A DNA stretch of 64,000 bases from Marinobacterium jannaschii DSM 6295. Its GTDB lineage: Bacteria > Pseudomonadota > Gammaproteobacteria > Pseudomonadales > Balneatricaceae. The translations under genes and the position numbers were made by a program. Every line of letters begins with the position of its first letter. Position 1 is the stretch's first letter. Below are positions 44,661 to 54,670 of this stretch, one piece after another. The notes beneath the pieces are model-generated. The model was not told the DNA's origin. It did not search any database and saw only the letters and a list, made by a program, of their open reading frames with translations. The stretch covers positions 124,001 to 188,000 of the forward strand of contig NZ_KK211064.1 in assembly GCF_000620085.1 (NCBI RefSeq), written 5' to 3'.

Positions 44661-45608
44661 ATGCGACAGATAACCCCATTTACACCCTGGCTCGACTGGC
44701 TGGATGACCAGTTCGAGGCGATGCTGGAGAAGACGATCCGCCTGGCGCGTATCGATTCCCGCAGCGGTGATGCCACAGGTGTAAACCGGGTTGGAGAGCT
44801 GGTGCGTGACTTACTGTCCGGCCTGGGTGCGACAAGTGAAGTGTTTGCTCTGAATCCCGACCGTGGGATTTTCCAAAGCCCCTGTGTGCTCGCAGATCCG
44901 CAGGGCAATGAACAACCGTCCGGACAGGGTCAGCTGATCCGCCTGTGCCAGCGACCGCAGGCACCACGCCAGGTGCTGCTGGTGGCGCAGCTGGATACGG
45001 CCTGTCCGGCAACTCAACCGTTTCAGGCGGTAACGCGGCTGGAGGATGACGCAGTTGCTGGCGAGATCCTCCGCGGACCCGGCGTTGCCCATCTGAAAGG
45101 CGGCATTATGGTGATGATCAAGGCGCTGCAGGCGTTGGAACGGACGCCCTGGGCCAGCCAGATCGGCTGGGAACTGCTCCTGATCCCAGACGGGGAGCAG
45201 CCAAGCGCGGCGACTTCAGCGTTCATCACCGATGCCTCCACCCGACATCAGCTGATGCTGGGATTTAACCCGGTGGCCGCAGATGCGGCGATCGACTGTC
45301 CGCCGCCCGATACGGGTGGCGGGGCAATGCAGCAATGGCTCAATGACACCGCCCGCAGCCTCGGTATTTTCCGTCCGCTGGCCGCGGCCGGCGCTGACGT
45401 GGCCTGGCCGCGAGTGACCCTGCCGCAGATTCGCAACCTCGGCGTTGTCGGCGGCAATATCCGAAGCAGTGATGAGTATATGCAGGTGCTCAGCCTGACC
45501 GAACGTGCCAAACTGAGCGCCCTGTTATTGATGAAACTGGCTGCTGCCGGGGAGCTGTCCTGGCTGGAGGAAACCGATGCTGATTATCCGACCGCTCAAC
45601 TTTGCTGA
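44661..45608 (+). CDS. Degenerate, lidless M20-family hydrolase homologue in the ast operon
   Basis: A 315-residue protein that aligns by eye with carboxypeptidase G2-type M20 enzymes (380-420 residues) but lacks the lid/dimerisation domain. LVAQLDTACPA replaces H-x-D-T (His to Gln), RGPGVAHLKGG replaces GPG-(I/V)-A-D (bridging Asp to His), PDGEQ replaces D-E-E (catalytic Glu to Gly), and GGNIRSSDEYM replaces the last His (to Arg). Thus the two-zinc site and the general base seem lost. It is the first gene after the ArgR-like site and overlaps aruF by 32 bases, so it is co-translated with it. Likely a non-catalytic partner or regulator; a very diverged enzyme with a different mechanism cannot be excluded. 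Confidence 0.7.
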   Translation: MRQITPFTPWLDWLDDQFEAMLEKTIRLARIDSRSGDATGVNRVGELVRDLLSGLGATSEVFALNPDRGIFQSPCVLADPQGNEQPSGQGQLIRLCQRPQAPRQVLLVAQLDTACPATQPFQAVTRLEDDAVAGEILRGPGVAHLKGGIMVMIKALQALERTPWASQIGWELLLIPDGEQPSAATSAFITDASTRHQLMLGFNPVAADAAIDCPPPDTGGGAMQQWLNDTARSLGIFRPLAAAGADVAWPRVTLPQIRNLGVVGGNIRSSDEYMQVLSLTERAKLSALLLMKLAAAGELSWLEETDADYPTAQLC

Positions 45609-46626
45609 TCTGGAGGCGCTGGAACGCCTGGCAGACAGTGCGCGCGGGAGTCTGACGACCCTGCCTGCAAACCGTGACCACCTGAGTGAGCTGGTCAGCC
45701 TGACCCAGCAGTCCCTGACCAAAGAGGTGGGACGGGCAGGCGAAGAGAGTTATCACTTTGTGCTGGAGGAGACGGATAGCGGCAATGTTGTCGGCATCTC
45801 CGGCATCGAAGCCGCTGTGGGGCTGCGTACACCGTTTTACAGCTACCGCATCGACGAGATCGTCCACGCGTCCAGCGAGCTGCAGATCCATAACCGGATT
45901 CCGGCACTGCACCTGTGCCAGGACTACACCGGCAATACCCGGCTCTGTTCGCTGTTCCTGGATCAGCACCACCGTGACCCGGCGGCGCTGCACCTGTTGT
46001 CCCGCTCGCGGATGCTGTTTATGGCACAGCATCCGCAGCGCTTTGCCCGCCGCACCCTGGCTGAACTGCAGGGGCTGCAGGACGAAAACGGCCAGTCGCC
46101 TTTCTGGGAGTGTCTGGGCCGGCACTTTTTTGAGATGGAGTTTGCCCAGGCAGACTACCTCACCAGCATCAGCTCCAAGGGCTTTATCGCCGACCTGATG
46201 CCGCATTACCCGGTTTACGCCACCCTGCTCAGCGCGGAAGCCCGCGCGGCACTGGGCCAGCCGCGTCCAGACGTGGAGGTGGTGATGGACCTACTGGAAG
46301 ATGAAGGTTTCACCTACAAGGGCTATGTCGACATCTTCGATGCCGGGCCGACCCTTGAGGTACGCAGTGATGATATCCGCTCGGTCTATATGAGCCGTAA
46401 CCTGCCGCTGCAGATCAGCGAAGAGGGCGGCAGTGACTGGGTATTGGTGAGTAACAACAAGCTGCAGGATTACCGCTGTGCCCTGGTGCGCAGCAATGCT
46501 GCGGCACCGACGCTGACCGCGGCCGAGGCGGCGGCACTGAAGCTGGAAGCGGGCGACGAAATACGTTGCCTGAAGCTGGACGCCGGTGAGATTGAGCTGG
46601 CCGATGCTGGCGTAGGATTGGGTTGA
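45577..46626 (+). CDS. aruF: Arginine/ornithine N-succinyltransferase alpha subunit
   Basis: A 349-residue AstA-family protein with the GNAT-like fold. Landmarks are MLIIRPLNFADLEAL, FVLEETDSGNVVGISGIEAAVG (about 63-84), LCSLFLDQHHRDPAALHLLSRSR (about 125-147), SPFWECLGRHFFEMEF and DIFDAGP. With the beta subunit it transfers succinyl from succinyl-CoA to arginine, the first step of the pathway. Pseudomonas has two subunit genes (aruF and aruG) where E. coli has one astA, and the pair here follows the Pseudomonas layout. Shared ends with the paralogue suggest gene duplication. It overlaps the M20 homologue upstream. Confidence 0.88.
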   Translation: MLIIRPLNFADLEALERLADSARGSLTTLPANRDHLSELVSLTQQSLTKEVGRAGEESYHFVLEETDSGNVVGISGIEAAVGLRTPFYSYRIDEIVHASSELQIHNRIPALHLCQDYTGNTRLCSLFLDQHHRDPAALHLLSRSRMLFMAQHPQRFARRTLAELQGLQDENGQSPFWECLGRHFFEMEFAQADYLTSISSKGFIADLMPHYPVYATLLSAEARAALGQPRPDVEVVMDLLEDEGFTYKGYVDIFDAGPTLEVRSDDIRSVYMSRNLPLQISEEGGSDWVLVSNNKLQDYRCALVRSNAAAPTLTAAEAAALKLEAGDEIRCLKLDAGEIELADAGVGLG

Positions 46627-46694
46627 GAGCGGCAGCTGTCGTTGCAACCCGTCCGCGGGGACTTGAAACAGAATAACAGAGGCAGACACTACAA

Positions 46695-47723
46695 ATGATG
46701 GTAGTACGACCAATCAAGGAACAGGACTGGGACGACCTGAGAGCTTTGGCCGCCAAGACAGGGCCGGGCTTCACCTCATTGCAGGACAATGATGAGCAGG
46801 TACGCGCCAAGCTGGAGGCCGGGGTCGAGGCGATGGCCAACGGTACCGCGCCGGACGCCTGTAACTACCTGTTTGTGCTGGAAGATCTGAGCCTCGGTAA
46901 GGTGGTGGGCGTCTGTGGTATCGATGCCGCCGTGGGTCTGAGTTATCCCTGGTACAACTACCGTGTCGGAACCATGGTGCAGGCGTCGCGTGAGCTGGAT
47001 ATCTACAAGCAGACCCAGATCCTCACCATCAGTAATGATTTCACCGGTTACACCGAACTCTGCACCCTGTTTCTCGATCCGGATTACCGTCACAGCAAGA
47101 ACGGTCACCTGCTCTCCAAGTCGCGTTTCCTGTTCCTGGCCGAGTTCCAGGAGCGTTTCCACCACACGGTGCTGGCCGAGATGCGCGGCTACTCCGACGC
47201 CAACGGCGTATCGCCGTTCTGGGAGGGACTGGGCCGTCACTTCTTCGAGATCGATTTCGATCACGCCGATCAGCTGTCTTACAAGACCAAGGTCTTTATC
47301 GCCGAGCTGATGCCGAAGTACCCGATCTACACCAATCTGCTGCCGGAATCGGCGCGCGAGGTGATCGGGCTGACCCATGACAACACCACCCCGGCGCGCC
47401 GCCTGCTGGAGCAGGAAGGGTTCCGCTACAGCGGCTATATCGACATCTTCGATGCCGGTCCGGCGCTGGAAGCACCGCTGCGCGAGATCCGCGCGGTGCA
47501 TGACAGCCGTTATGTGAAGGCCAAACTGGTGGACCAGAAGCTGGATGGTGAGCTGTTTTTGCTGAGTAACTGCGAGTTCAACGACTACCGCTGCGCTATG
47601 GCGCCGATGCGGATGCAAGGAAATGACATAGCCCTGATCAGCGCTGAAACCGCTGCGGGTCTCAATATTCAATCGGGCGACACCCTGCGTGCGGTGCCGC
47701 TTTTCGCCGACAGGAGATTCTGA
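46695..47723 (+). CDS. aruG: Arginine N-succinyltransferase beta subunit
   Basis: A 342-residue paralogue of the preceding protein: [40 protein letters not shown] (about 56-77), [23 protein letters not shown] (about 117-139), [16 protein letters not shown] and YIDIFDAGP. It is nearer to the E. coli AstA pattern than aruF, and probably carries the main catalytic role of the heteromer. GAGG lies about 13 bases before the first of two adjacent ATG codons. One base separates its stop from the astD start region. Confidence 0.89.
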   Translation: MMVVRPIKEQDWDDLRALAAKTGPGFTSLQDNDEQVRAKLEAGVEAMANGTAPDACNYLFVLEDLSLGKVVGVCGIDAAVGLSYPWYNYRVGTMVQASRELDIYKQTQILTISNDFTGYTELCTLFLDPDYRHSKNGHLLSKSRFLFLAEFQERFHHTVLAEMRGYSDANGVSPFWEGLGRHFFEIDFDHADQLSYKTKVFIAELMPKYPIYTNLLPESAREVIGLTHDNTTPARRLLEQEGFRYSGYIDIFDAGPALEAPLREIRAVHDSRYVKAKLVDQKLDGELFLLSNCEFNDYRCAMAPMRMQGNDIALISAETAAGLNIQSGDTLRAVPLFADRRF

Positions 47724-47724
47724 A

Positions 47725-49194
47725 ATGGCTGATAACCTCTTTATCAACGGACAGTGGCTGCCAGGTGCAGCCGAAGCCTTTAGCTCACTCAACCCGGCCA
47801 AGGGCGAAGTGATCTGGCAAGGTAACAGTGCTGATGCCGCACAGGTAGACCAGGCACTGAACGCTGCCCGTGCCGCTTTCCCGGCCTGGGCTGCGAAAAG
47901 CTTCGAGCAGCGTGCGGAATTTATCCGTGCCTATGCCGCCAAGCTGGAAGAGAACAAAGAGCTGATGGCCGAGACCATCGCCATGGAAACCGGTAAGCCG
48001 CTGTGGGAAACCCGCACCGAAGCCGGCGCCATGGTCGGTAAGGCTGAAATCTCCATCAAGGCCTACAACGAACGTACCGGCAGCCGTGAATCCGAAATGC
48101 CGGGTGCCCGCGCGGTACTGCGTCACAAGCCACACGGCGTGGTCGCGGTATTTGGCCCGTACAACTTCCCGGGCCACCTGCCAAACGGCCATATTATCCC
48201 GGCCCTGCTGGCGGGTAACACCGTGGTACTGAAGCCAAGCGAGCTGACCCCGGCGGTCGCTGAGTTGATGGTTAAACTGTGGCAGGAGGCTGACCTGCCA
48301 GAAGGCGTGCTGAACCTGGTACAGGGCGAGCGTGATACGGGTATTGCACTGGCGAACCATCAGCAGATCGATGGTCTGTTCTTCACCGGCAGCTCCCGCA
48401 CCGGCCATATCCTGCACCAGCAGTTTGGCGGCCGTCCGGATAAAATCCTGGCGCTGGAGATGGGCGGCAACAACCCGCTGATTATCGGTGAGATCTCCGA
48501 TGTGAAGGCGGCGGTACATGAGACCATCCAGTCTGCCTACATCACCACTGGCCAGCGCTGCACCTGCGCCCGTCGCCTGTTTGTACCGCGCAATGAGACC
48601 GGCGATCAGTTTATCAGCCTGCTGAAAGCGGCGGTTGAGAAGATCCAGGTCGGCGAGCAGAAGGCCGACCCGGCGCCATTTATGGGCTCTATGATCTCCG
48701 AACAGGCGGCTGACGGCATGGTGGCGGCACAGGCTAACCTGATCGAGCTGGGCGCCTCTCCGGTGGTTGAGCTGAAGAAACTGCAGGCCGGTACCGGTTT
48801 TGTCTCCCCGGGCCTGATCGATGTCACGGCGATCGCTTCCCTGCCGGACGATGAGTACTTCGGTCCGTTGCTGCAGCTGATCCGTTACGACGATTTCGAT
48901 GCGGCGATCGATGAAGCCAACAACACCAGCTACGGTCTGTCTGCCGGTATCTTTACCGATTCCGATGCCCAGTTCGATAACTTCTACGGTCGCATCCGTG
49001 CCGGTATCGTTAACCGCAACAAGCAGCTGACCGGTGCCAGCAGTGCGGCGCCGTTCGGTGGTATCGGCGGTTCCGGTAACCACCGTGCCAGCGCTTTCTA
49101 CGCGGCGGACTACTGCGCCTACCCGGTCGCGGGCCTGGAAGCCGAAGGTCTGAGCCTACCGGCAACACTGTCTCCGGGCCTCGACCTGGACTAA
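47725..49194 (+). CDS. astD: N-succinylglutamate 5-semialdehyde dehydrogenase
   Basis: A 489-residue aldehyde dehydrogenase. [22 protein letters not shown] (about 140-161) with the catalytic asparagine, the general-base glutamate in [10 protein letters not shown] (about 244) and the nucleophilic cysteine in [12 protein letters not shown] (about 279) are as in AstD. It oxidises succinylglutamate semialdehyde to succinylglutamate with NAD. CAGGAG lies about ten bases before the ATG. The next pathway enzyme, succinylglutamate desuccinylase (AstE), is not in this window. Confidence 0.93.
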   Translation: MADNLFINGQWLPGAAEAFSSLNPAKGEVIWQGNSADAAQVDQALNAARAAFPAWAAKSFEQRAEFIRAYAAKLEENKELMAETIAMETGKPLWETRTEAGAMVGKAEISIKAYNERTGSRESEMPGARAVLRHKPHGVVAVFGPYNFPGHLPNGHIIPALLAGNTVVLKPSELTPAVAELMVKLWQEADLPEGVLNLVQGERDTGIALANHQQIDGLFFTGSSRTGHILHQQFGGRPDKILALEMGGNNPLIIGEISDVKAAVHETIQSAYITTGQRCTCARRLFVPRNETGDQFISLLKAAVEKIQVGEQKADPAPFMGSMISEQAADGMVAAQANLIELGASPVVELKKLQAGTGFVSPGLIDVTAIASLPDDEYFGPLLQLIRYDDFDAAIDEANNTSYGLSAGIFTDSDAQFDNFYGRIRAGIVNRNKQLTGASSAAPFGGIGGSGNHRASAFYAADYCAYPVAGLEAEGLSLPATLSPGLDLD

Positions 49195-49231
49195 GCCTGC
49201 GCAGCAGGCGCTTCGGGCCTGCCAGCAGCGC

Positions 49232-49298
49232 GCTGCGCGTTTCGCAAAACGCGCAGCCACTTTCGTATTTCGGACGGTCAGATCTCTCTGGCCGTCCT
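49232..49298. other. Two hairpins between astD and astB
   Basis: GCTGCGCGTTT / AAACGCGCAGC (49232-49257) and GGACGGTCAGA / TCTGGCCGTCC (49272-49298). Neither has a T-run. They may adjust the ratio of upstream to downstream message. Confidence 0.45.
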
Positions 49299-49366
49299 AA
49301 ACTTTCAGCATTAAAACCTGCAGATGCTCTGGTGATTTAATCAGTGGCAGGGGTGAGGATTAGCCA

Positions 49367-50701
49367 ATGAAAGCATTTGAAGCCAATTTTGACGGCCTGG
49401 TCGGCCCGACCCACAACTATGCCGGTCTCTCTTTCGGTAACGTGGCCTCGCAGAATAACCAGGATGCGCCGTCCAACCCGCGTGAAGCCGCGAAACAGGG
49501 CCTGGTGAAGATGAAGGCGCTGCATGATATGGGGCTGGTACAGGGCGTACTGGCACCGCAGGAGCGTCCCGATGTTCATACCCTGCGCCGTCTGGGCCTC
49601 AGCGGCAGCGATGCCGATGTGCTGTTCCAGGCGCGCCAGCAGGCACCGGCGATCCTGGCCGCCTGCTGCTCGGCCTCCAGCATGTGGACCGCCAATGCCG
49701 CCACCGTATCGCCCAGCGCCGATACCCTGGACGGTCGGGTACACTTCACCCCGGCCAACCTGACCAACAAGTTCCATCGCTCTATCGAGCATGAAACCAC
49801 TGGCCGCATCCTGCAGGCGACCTTCAGCGACGACAAGCACTTCGCTCACCATCAGGCGTTGCCGGGTGCCGAGCATTTCGGTGATGAAGGCGCCGCTAAC
49901 CACACCCGTTTCTGCACCGAATACGGTGAGCAGGGCGTGGAGTTCTTCGTGCATGGCCGTTACGCCTTCGACAGCAGCAAACCGGCACCGCAGAAATACC
50001 CGGCACGTCACACCTTTGAAGCTGCCGAGGCGGTGGCCCGCCTGCATGGCCTGAATATGGGTAAGGTGGTGATTGCGCAGCAGAATCCGGATGTGATCGA
50101 TCAGGGCGTGTTCCATAATGATGTGATCGCGGTCGGTAACCGCAACCTGCTGTTCTGCCACCAGGAAGCCTTCCTTAATCAGGACGAGGTGAAGAAAGAG
50201 CTGCACAAGCGTTTCGGTGAAGGTTTCCGTGTCACTGAAGTGCCGAGCGATAAGGTCAGCGTGCAGGATGCGGTGAAAACCTACCTGTTTAACAGCCAGC
50301 TGCTGGCACTGCCGAACGGTAAGACCCTGCTGGTAATCCCGGAAGAGTGCCGGGGTAACCCGCGTGTCTGGGCTTATGTGGAAGAGCTGCTGGCCAGCGA
50401 CAGCGGTATCGACGCAGTGAAGGTGTTCGACCTCAAGCAGAGCATGTGCAACGGTGGCGGTCCTGCCTGCCTGCGCCTGCGTGTGGTACTGAACGAAGCC
50501 GAGCATGCGGCGATGAACCAGCATGCGCTGATGAGCGATCAGCTGTTTGCCACCCTCAATGGCTGGGTCGACAAGCACTACCGCGATCGCCTGACCGAAG
50601 CCGAGCTGGCCGATCCGCAACTGCTGATCGAGTCCCGCACCGCGCTGGATGAGCTGACCCGCATCCTTAATCTGGGTGCTGTTTACCAGTTCCAACGCTA
50701 G
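49367..50701 (+). CDS. astB: N-succinylarginine dihydrolase
   Basis: A 444-residue amidinotransferase-fold enzyme. [18 protein letters not shown] at the start is diagnostic, the catalytic His is in FVHGRYAF or the following [12 protein letters not shown] segment (about 245-256), and the nucleophilic Cys is in [13 protein letters not shown] at about residue 367. It removes two ammonia and CO2 from succinylarginine to give succinylornithine. It is the last gene of the ast group and is followed by a strong terminator. Confidence 0.94.
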   Translation: MKAFEANFDGLVGPTHNYAGLSFGNVASQNNQDAPSNPREAAKQGLVKMKALHDMGLVQGVLAPQERPDVHTLRRLGLSGSDADVLFQARQQAPAILAACCSASSMWTANAATVSPSADTLDGRVHFTPANLTNKFHRSIEHETTGRILQATFSDDKHFAHHQALPGAEHFGDEGAANHTRFCTEYGEQGVEFFVHGRYAFDSSKPAPQKYPARHTFEAAEAVARLHGLNMGKVVIAQQNPDVIDQGVFHNDVIAVGNRNLLFCHQEAFLNQDEVKKELHKRFGEGFRVTEVPSDKVSVQDAVKTYLFNSQLLALPNGKTLLVIPEECRGNPRVWAYVEELLASDSGIDAVKVFDLKQSMCNGGGPACLRLRVVLNEAEHAAMNQHALMSDQLFATLNGWVDKHYRDRLTEAELADPQLLIESRTALDELTRILNLGAVYQFQR

Positions 50702-50717
50702 AATACGCGCTTTCCAG

Positions 50718-50753
50718 ATCCAGCCGCGCCTTACCGGTGCGGCTGGATTTTTT
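50718..50753 (+). terminator. Rho-independent terminator after astB
   Basis: ATCCAGCCGC, 11-base loop, GCGGCTGGAT, then TTTTT. It is 17 bases after the stop codon. Confidence 0.92.
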
Positions 50754-50837
50754 CTGTCTGGCTGCGTTATCCCGCAGTCACCTCCCATGAAATGAAACGG
50801 TACCGGGCATTATCTTGCTCCGGTGATAGCTATTGAT

Positions 50838-52748
50838 ATGCATTACTATAAAAAACTGCTCTCTGTCTTTGCCCTGATGTGGCTCTGCAGCGGCCTGGTT
50901 CAGGCGGCTGACAATGCCAAAATCGAACTGCCTGCGCTGGTGCTGCAGGATATCGCTTTCGAAGCCAGCGTGGCGCTGGACAATGCCGAAGGCGACTACC
51001 AGCTGCTGGTGGACGGTCAGCGCTATCCGCTGAATTTTGAGGATGGCAAAGCATCGGTGACAGAGATCAGTGTCGGGCACCATCCGGTGCAGGCGCAGCT
51101 GCTGAGTGCCGAGGGAGCGGTACTGGCAGAGGCTGAAACCATCTCGGTGCCGGCGATCCTGTCGCTGGCTCCGGCATTTGTTGCCATCGTGCTGGCACTG
51201 GCGCTGAAACAGGTGATTCCGGCACTGTTCGCCGGTATCTGGGTCGGTGCGGCGCTGACCTACGGTGTCTCCTTCAGCGGTATCTGGAAGGGCCTGCTGG
51301 ATACGGTATCCAAGTTCACCGTCAACTCCATCAACGACTGGGGCCACGTGGCGATCATCATCTTCTCGCTGATGATCGGCGGCCTGGTCGGCATTATCAG
51401 CAAGAACGGCGGCACCGCTGGCATCGTTAACCTGATCCTTAACCTGATCAAGACCCGTCGCGGCGGTCAGGTGGGCACGGCGATGCTGGGTTCGGCGATC
51501 TTCTTTGATGACTACGCCAACACCCTGATCGTCGGTAACACCATGCGTCCGATCACCGACAAGCTGAAGATTTCGCGTGAGAAACTGGCATATATTGTCG
51601 ATTCCACGGCGGCGCCGGTGGCGACCGTCTCAGTGATCAGCACCTGGGTGGGTGTGGAGACCGGCCTGATCGATGCCGCTGTCAGCAAGATCGATGCGAT
51701 CGATCAGGCCGCCTACTCGATCTTCCTCGACTCGCTGGCTTACAGCTACTACCCGATTCTGGCCTGGCTGTTTGTGATGTTTGTCGCCTTCAGCGGCCGT
51801 GATTTCGGTCCGATGTACCGCGCCGAACTGGCGGCGCAGCAGCGTGCCGATCAGGCCGACAGTGGCGATAAGAGCCTGGCGCAGATCGAAGACGAAGTGG
51901 CGCATTCCGGTAAGGCCGAAGCCCGTGCCTATCGCGCGATTTTGCCGATTCTGGTGCTGCTGGGCGGCACTATCGCCGGCATCTACTACACCGGCCTGGA
52001 AAGCGCCCCGGCAGGCTCCGGCTTTGCCGATGTCTTCTCCGCCGGAGATTCCTTCCTGGCGATGCTCTGGGCCTCGTTGGCATCGGTGATGGTGGCGGGC
52101 TTCCTGTCACTGGGCAGTAAGGGCCTGACCCTTGAAGAGACCATCGATGCCTGGTTTGACGGCGTCCGTACCCTGACGCCGGGTGTCATCGTACTGGTAC
52201 TGGCCTGGTCGATGTCCAACGTCAACGATGCCCTGCATACCAGTGACTACCTGACCTCGCTGCTGGGCTCTACCGTGGCGCCGGCGATGTTGCCGACGGT
52301 GATCTTCCTGGTGGCGGCGGTGACCGCTTTTGCCACCGGCACCAGCTGGGGCGTGATGGGTATCCTGATGCCGCTGGTGATTCCGCTGTGCTGGAATATC
52401 CTCGAAGCCAACGGCATGGCCGGTACCACTCAGGGCATGGCGATCTTCTATGCCGCAGTCTCTTCGGTGATGGCCGGAGCGGTCTGGGGCGATCACTGCT
52501 CGCCGATCTCGGACACCACGGTACTGGCCTCTATCGCCAGTGACTGTAACCATATGGATCACGTCCGTACCCAGATGCCTTATGCGCTGTTTGTCGGTAC
52601 CGTCAGCATCCTGCTGGGTCTGGTGCCGGCCGGTTTCGGCGTACCCTGGTACGTCGGCCTGGGTATCAGTATCGCAGTGCTCTGGTTTGGCCTGCGCCTG
52701 CTCAGCAGCCGTGCGGCGCGCCAGCCGCTGGCAGCAACGGCCAGTTAA
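50838..52748 (+). CDS. NhaC-family Na+/H+ antiporter with an extracytoplasmic N-terminal domain
   Basis: A 636-residue membrane protein. A signal-peptide-like segment (KKLLSVFALMWLCSGLVQAAD) is followed by about 80 residues of soluble beta-rich sequence, then some 11-12 hydrophobic helices. Conserved NhaC features are LGSAIFFDDYANTLIVGN (about 220-237), DSTAAPVATVSVISTWVG (about 256-273) and GAVWGDHCSPISDTTVLAS (about 552-570). Family members exchange Na+ or organic cations for H+, and some carry amino acids or malate/lactate. The position after the arginine genes might mean amino acid transport. The ATG at 50838 is chosen over a GTG five codons upstream; neither has a strong ribosome site. 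Confidence 0.83.
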   Translation: MHYYKKLLSVFALMWLCSGLVQAADNAKIELPALVLQDIAFEASVALDNAEGDYQLLVDGQRYPLNFEDGKASVTEISVGHHPVQAQLLSAEGAVLAEAETISVPAILSLAPAFVAIVLALALKQVIPALFAGIWVGAALTYGVSFSGIWKGLLDTVSKFTVNSINDWGHVAIIIFSLMIGGLVGIISKNGGTAGIVNLILNLIKTRRGGQVGTAMLGSAIFFDDYANTLIVGNTMRPITDKLKISREKLAYIVDSTAAPVATVSVISTWVGVETGLIDAAVSKIDAIDQAAYSIFLDSLAYSYYPILAWLFVMFVAFSGRDFGPMYRAELAAQQRADQADSGDKSLAQIEDEVAHSGKAEARAYRAILPILVLLGGTIAGIYYTGLESAPAGSGFADVFSAGDSFLAMLWASLASVMVAGFLSLGSKGLTLEETIDAWFDGVRTLTPGVIVLVLAWSMSNVNDALHTSDYLTSLLGSTVAPAMLPTVIFLVAAVTAFATGTSWGVMGILMPLVIPLCWNILEANGMAGTTQGMAIFYAAVSSVMAGAVWGDHCSPISDTTVLASIASDCNHMDHVRTQMPYALFVGTVSILLGLVPAGFGVPWYVGLGISIAVLWFGLRLLSSRAARQPLAATAS

Positions 52749-52770
52749 GACGCACACTCAGAAAAACAAA

Positions 52771-52795
52771 AATCCGCCCTCGGGCGGATTTTTTG
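52771..52795. terminator. Bidirectional terminator between the antiporter and DUF2135-like genes
   Basis: AATCCGCCC-TC-GGGCGGATT, with TTTTTG on the plus strand and an A-rich left flank that serves the minus strand. It stands between two convergent genes. Confidence 0.9.
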
Positions 52796-52816
52796 TTTTC
52801 AGGCCCAGCGGCTGAC

Positions 52817-54670
52817 TTAGTGGTCGACCTTCAGGCTGACCAGCGTTTTGCGGCTGCTGCTGTCGACCCGGAACTCCCGGGATTGCTCCAGCACACCGTC
52901 GCGGTAAAGCTTCAGCTCACCGCGCGCGCCCCGGTTGCCATTGTAGTTGACCACCCAGAAGCGGTACTGTCCGGTCGGCGCAGCAGTCGGAATCGAGATA
53001 TTCTCCGGGTTGCGGCCCTTAGTGTCGTCGATATCCAGCAGGCAGCTGTCAGCGCGCTTGTCGCTGTAGAAACAGTGATCACCGTCAGGGGTCTCAACGT
53101 GCAGATCCAGGTCGCCACCGCCTTTCCAGGTCAGGGTCGCCATCAGGCTGAGGCGGGCGATCTCCGCATTCAGCTGCAGGGGCGTACAGAAGGCGTCATA
53201 GCAGACCTCCAGCTCATTCTGTCCGGCCTTCATCACCACCTTGGTACTGAAAGCGCCATCGCCATTAACGCTGGCCTCCTGCTCGGCACCGTTAAAACGT
53301 ACCGCGACCGTCTGGTTGGCGGCCATCCTGGCGCGGCCCTTCAGGGTAATGACCCGGCTTTTGACGCGCTGGCCGTTTTTATGGCTGCTGATGATAATCG
53401 GACTGGCGTTAACCAGTCGCTCAACGTCCGCGATGCGCTGTTTCAGCGCCGGACTGGCGCCACGGGCAGCATCTTCTTTCAAACTGGCCACCGTCTGTTT
53501 TATCTCATCGCTGAAGCCGCTGCGGCGGTCCTGACTCTGCAGCTGGGATTGCAGGCGCGCGAGGCGACGACGGTAACTGGCATCGACGTATTGCTGGCGC
53601 TGCAGGCGCCACTGCTGTTTGATATCGCTGCCGACCTCAGCGTCAAAGGCGGCAAATGCCTTGTCGATCAGCTTAATGCGGCGCACCACGTCGCTGGTGG
53701 TGACGATTGTACCCATGCTATCGCGGCTTTCGGCCCCGGCACGGGTCAGGCCGGACATCAGGCTGACCATCTGGCTATCACGTTTGGCCAGTTTTTCACG
53801 CTGGTTGATCCTGGCGTACAGCGCCGGATCTTTCTTATAGATAAAGGCGAGCAGGCGACTGGCGTTGATCCGCAGGTGCTGGATATCGAACCAGTTATTG
53901 ACGATCAGGTCCTGTTTCAGCACATGGTGACGCCAGAGCATGCGCCTGAAGGCTTCCCGGGCAGTGCGCCGATCCATACGCCGGTCCTCCGGCAGTTCAT
54001 ACTGGCCCTCACGCAGGGGGTGTTCAAAGGGCGACAGGAAATTGCCCCAGTCCGGACTGCCGGGTACATCCCAGCCCCACTGACCAGGCCGAGCCAGAAT
54101 ACCCGGGTTAGGCGAATGGAAATAGGCATTGTTGCCGGCGGAGATGGCGTAGCTGTCCTCACGGTTACGCTCTGAATAAAACTCATCCGGTAACGGTGAC
54201 AGGCTGTGGGTGCCGATAGAGAAGTTAAAACCGCTGAATTCGATCCGGTCGAGCACCTTCTGGCTGACATAGATATCGATCACCCCTTCACCGAAGCCGC
54301 TGCTGATATAGTCATCATCATGGTGATCGCCGAGGCTATGAATGGTGACCCGGTTGGCATAACCGGCATCGGCCTCGAAGGTCAGCTCGCGGATATGGGG
54401 GCTACGAAACTCAAACACCGTCACCGGCTCACCCATCAGGGGCCAGATTGCCCCCCGTGCCTGAAAACGGCTGTTGGCAGTGCGGGTCACCCAGACCCCA
54501 CGCTTACCGTAGGTGGCACGCAGCATTTCGGCTGGCTCCTCCAGCTTGAGCTTGATCGGTCCGGTTGGCAGTGTCGGGCGCTCTTTGGCATAGGTCTGGG
54601 AGCCCGCCTGTAGCAGCAGACACAGTAGGCCTGCACAGACGCCGAGTCGGCGCAAAAGTTGGGACTTCAT
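52817..54670 (-). CDS. Exported protein with C-terminal DUF2135/YfaP-like domain
   Basis: A 617-residue protein with a signal peptide (cleavage near TYA-KER, about 28). The middle is rich in charged helices (about 240-420). Then comes an Ig-like segment (about 425-510; PIIISSHKNGQRVKSRVITLKG). The last 110 residues have the DUF2135 pattern: LTWKGGGDLDLHVETPDGDHCFYS, then DIDDTKGRNPENISI and GQYRFWVVNYNGNRG. DUF2135 occurs in E. coli YfaP, next to the YfaS alpha-2-macroglobulin, but no such gene is here. Its start overlaps the collagen-like gene by four bases (ATGA). Likely periplasmic or surface partner of the collagen-like protein; function unknown. Confidence 0.68.
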   Translation of the reverse strand: MKSQLLRRLGVCAGLLCLLLQAGSQTYAKERPTLPTGPIKLKLEEPAEMLRATYGKRGVWVTRTANSRFQARGAIWPLMGEPVTVFEFRSPHIRELTFEADAGYANRVTIHSLGDHHDDDYISSGFGEGVIDIYVSQKVLDRIEFSGFNFSIGTHSLSPLPDEFYSERNREDSYAISAGNNAYFHSPNPGILARPGQWGWDVPGSPDWGNFLSPFEHPLREGQYELPEDRRMDRRTAREAFRRMLWRHHVLKQDLIVNNWFDIQHLRINASRLLAFIYKKDPALYARINQREKLAKRDSQMVSLMSGLTRAGAESRDSMGTIVTTSDVVRRIKLIDKAFAAFDAEVGSDIKQQWRLQRQQYVDASYRRRLARLQSQLQSQDRRSGFSDEIKQTVASLKEDAARGASPALKQRIADVERLVNASPIIISSHKNGQRVKSRVITLKGRARMAANQTVAVRFNGAEQEASVNGDGAFSTKVVMKAGQNELEVCYDAFCTPLQLNAEIARLSLMATLTWKGGGDLDLHVETPDGDHCFYSDKRADSCLLDIDDTKGRNPENISIPTAAPTGQYRFWVVNYNGNRGARGELKLYRDGVLEQSREFRVDSSSRKTLVSLKVDH

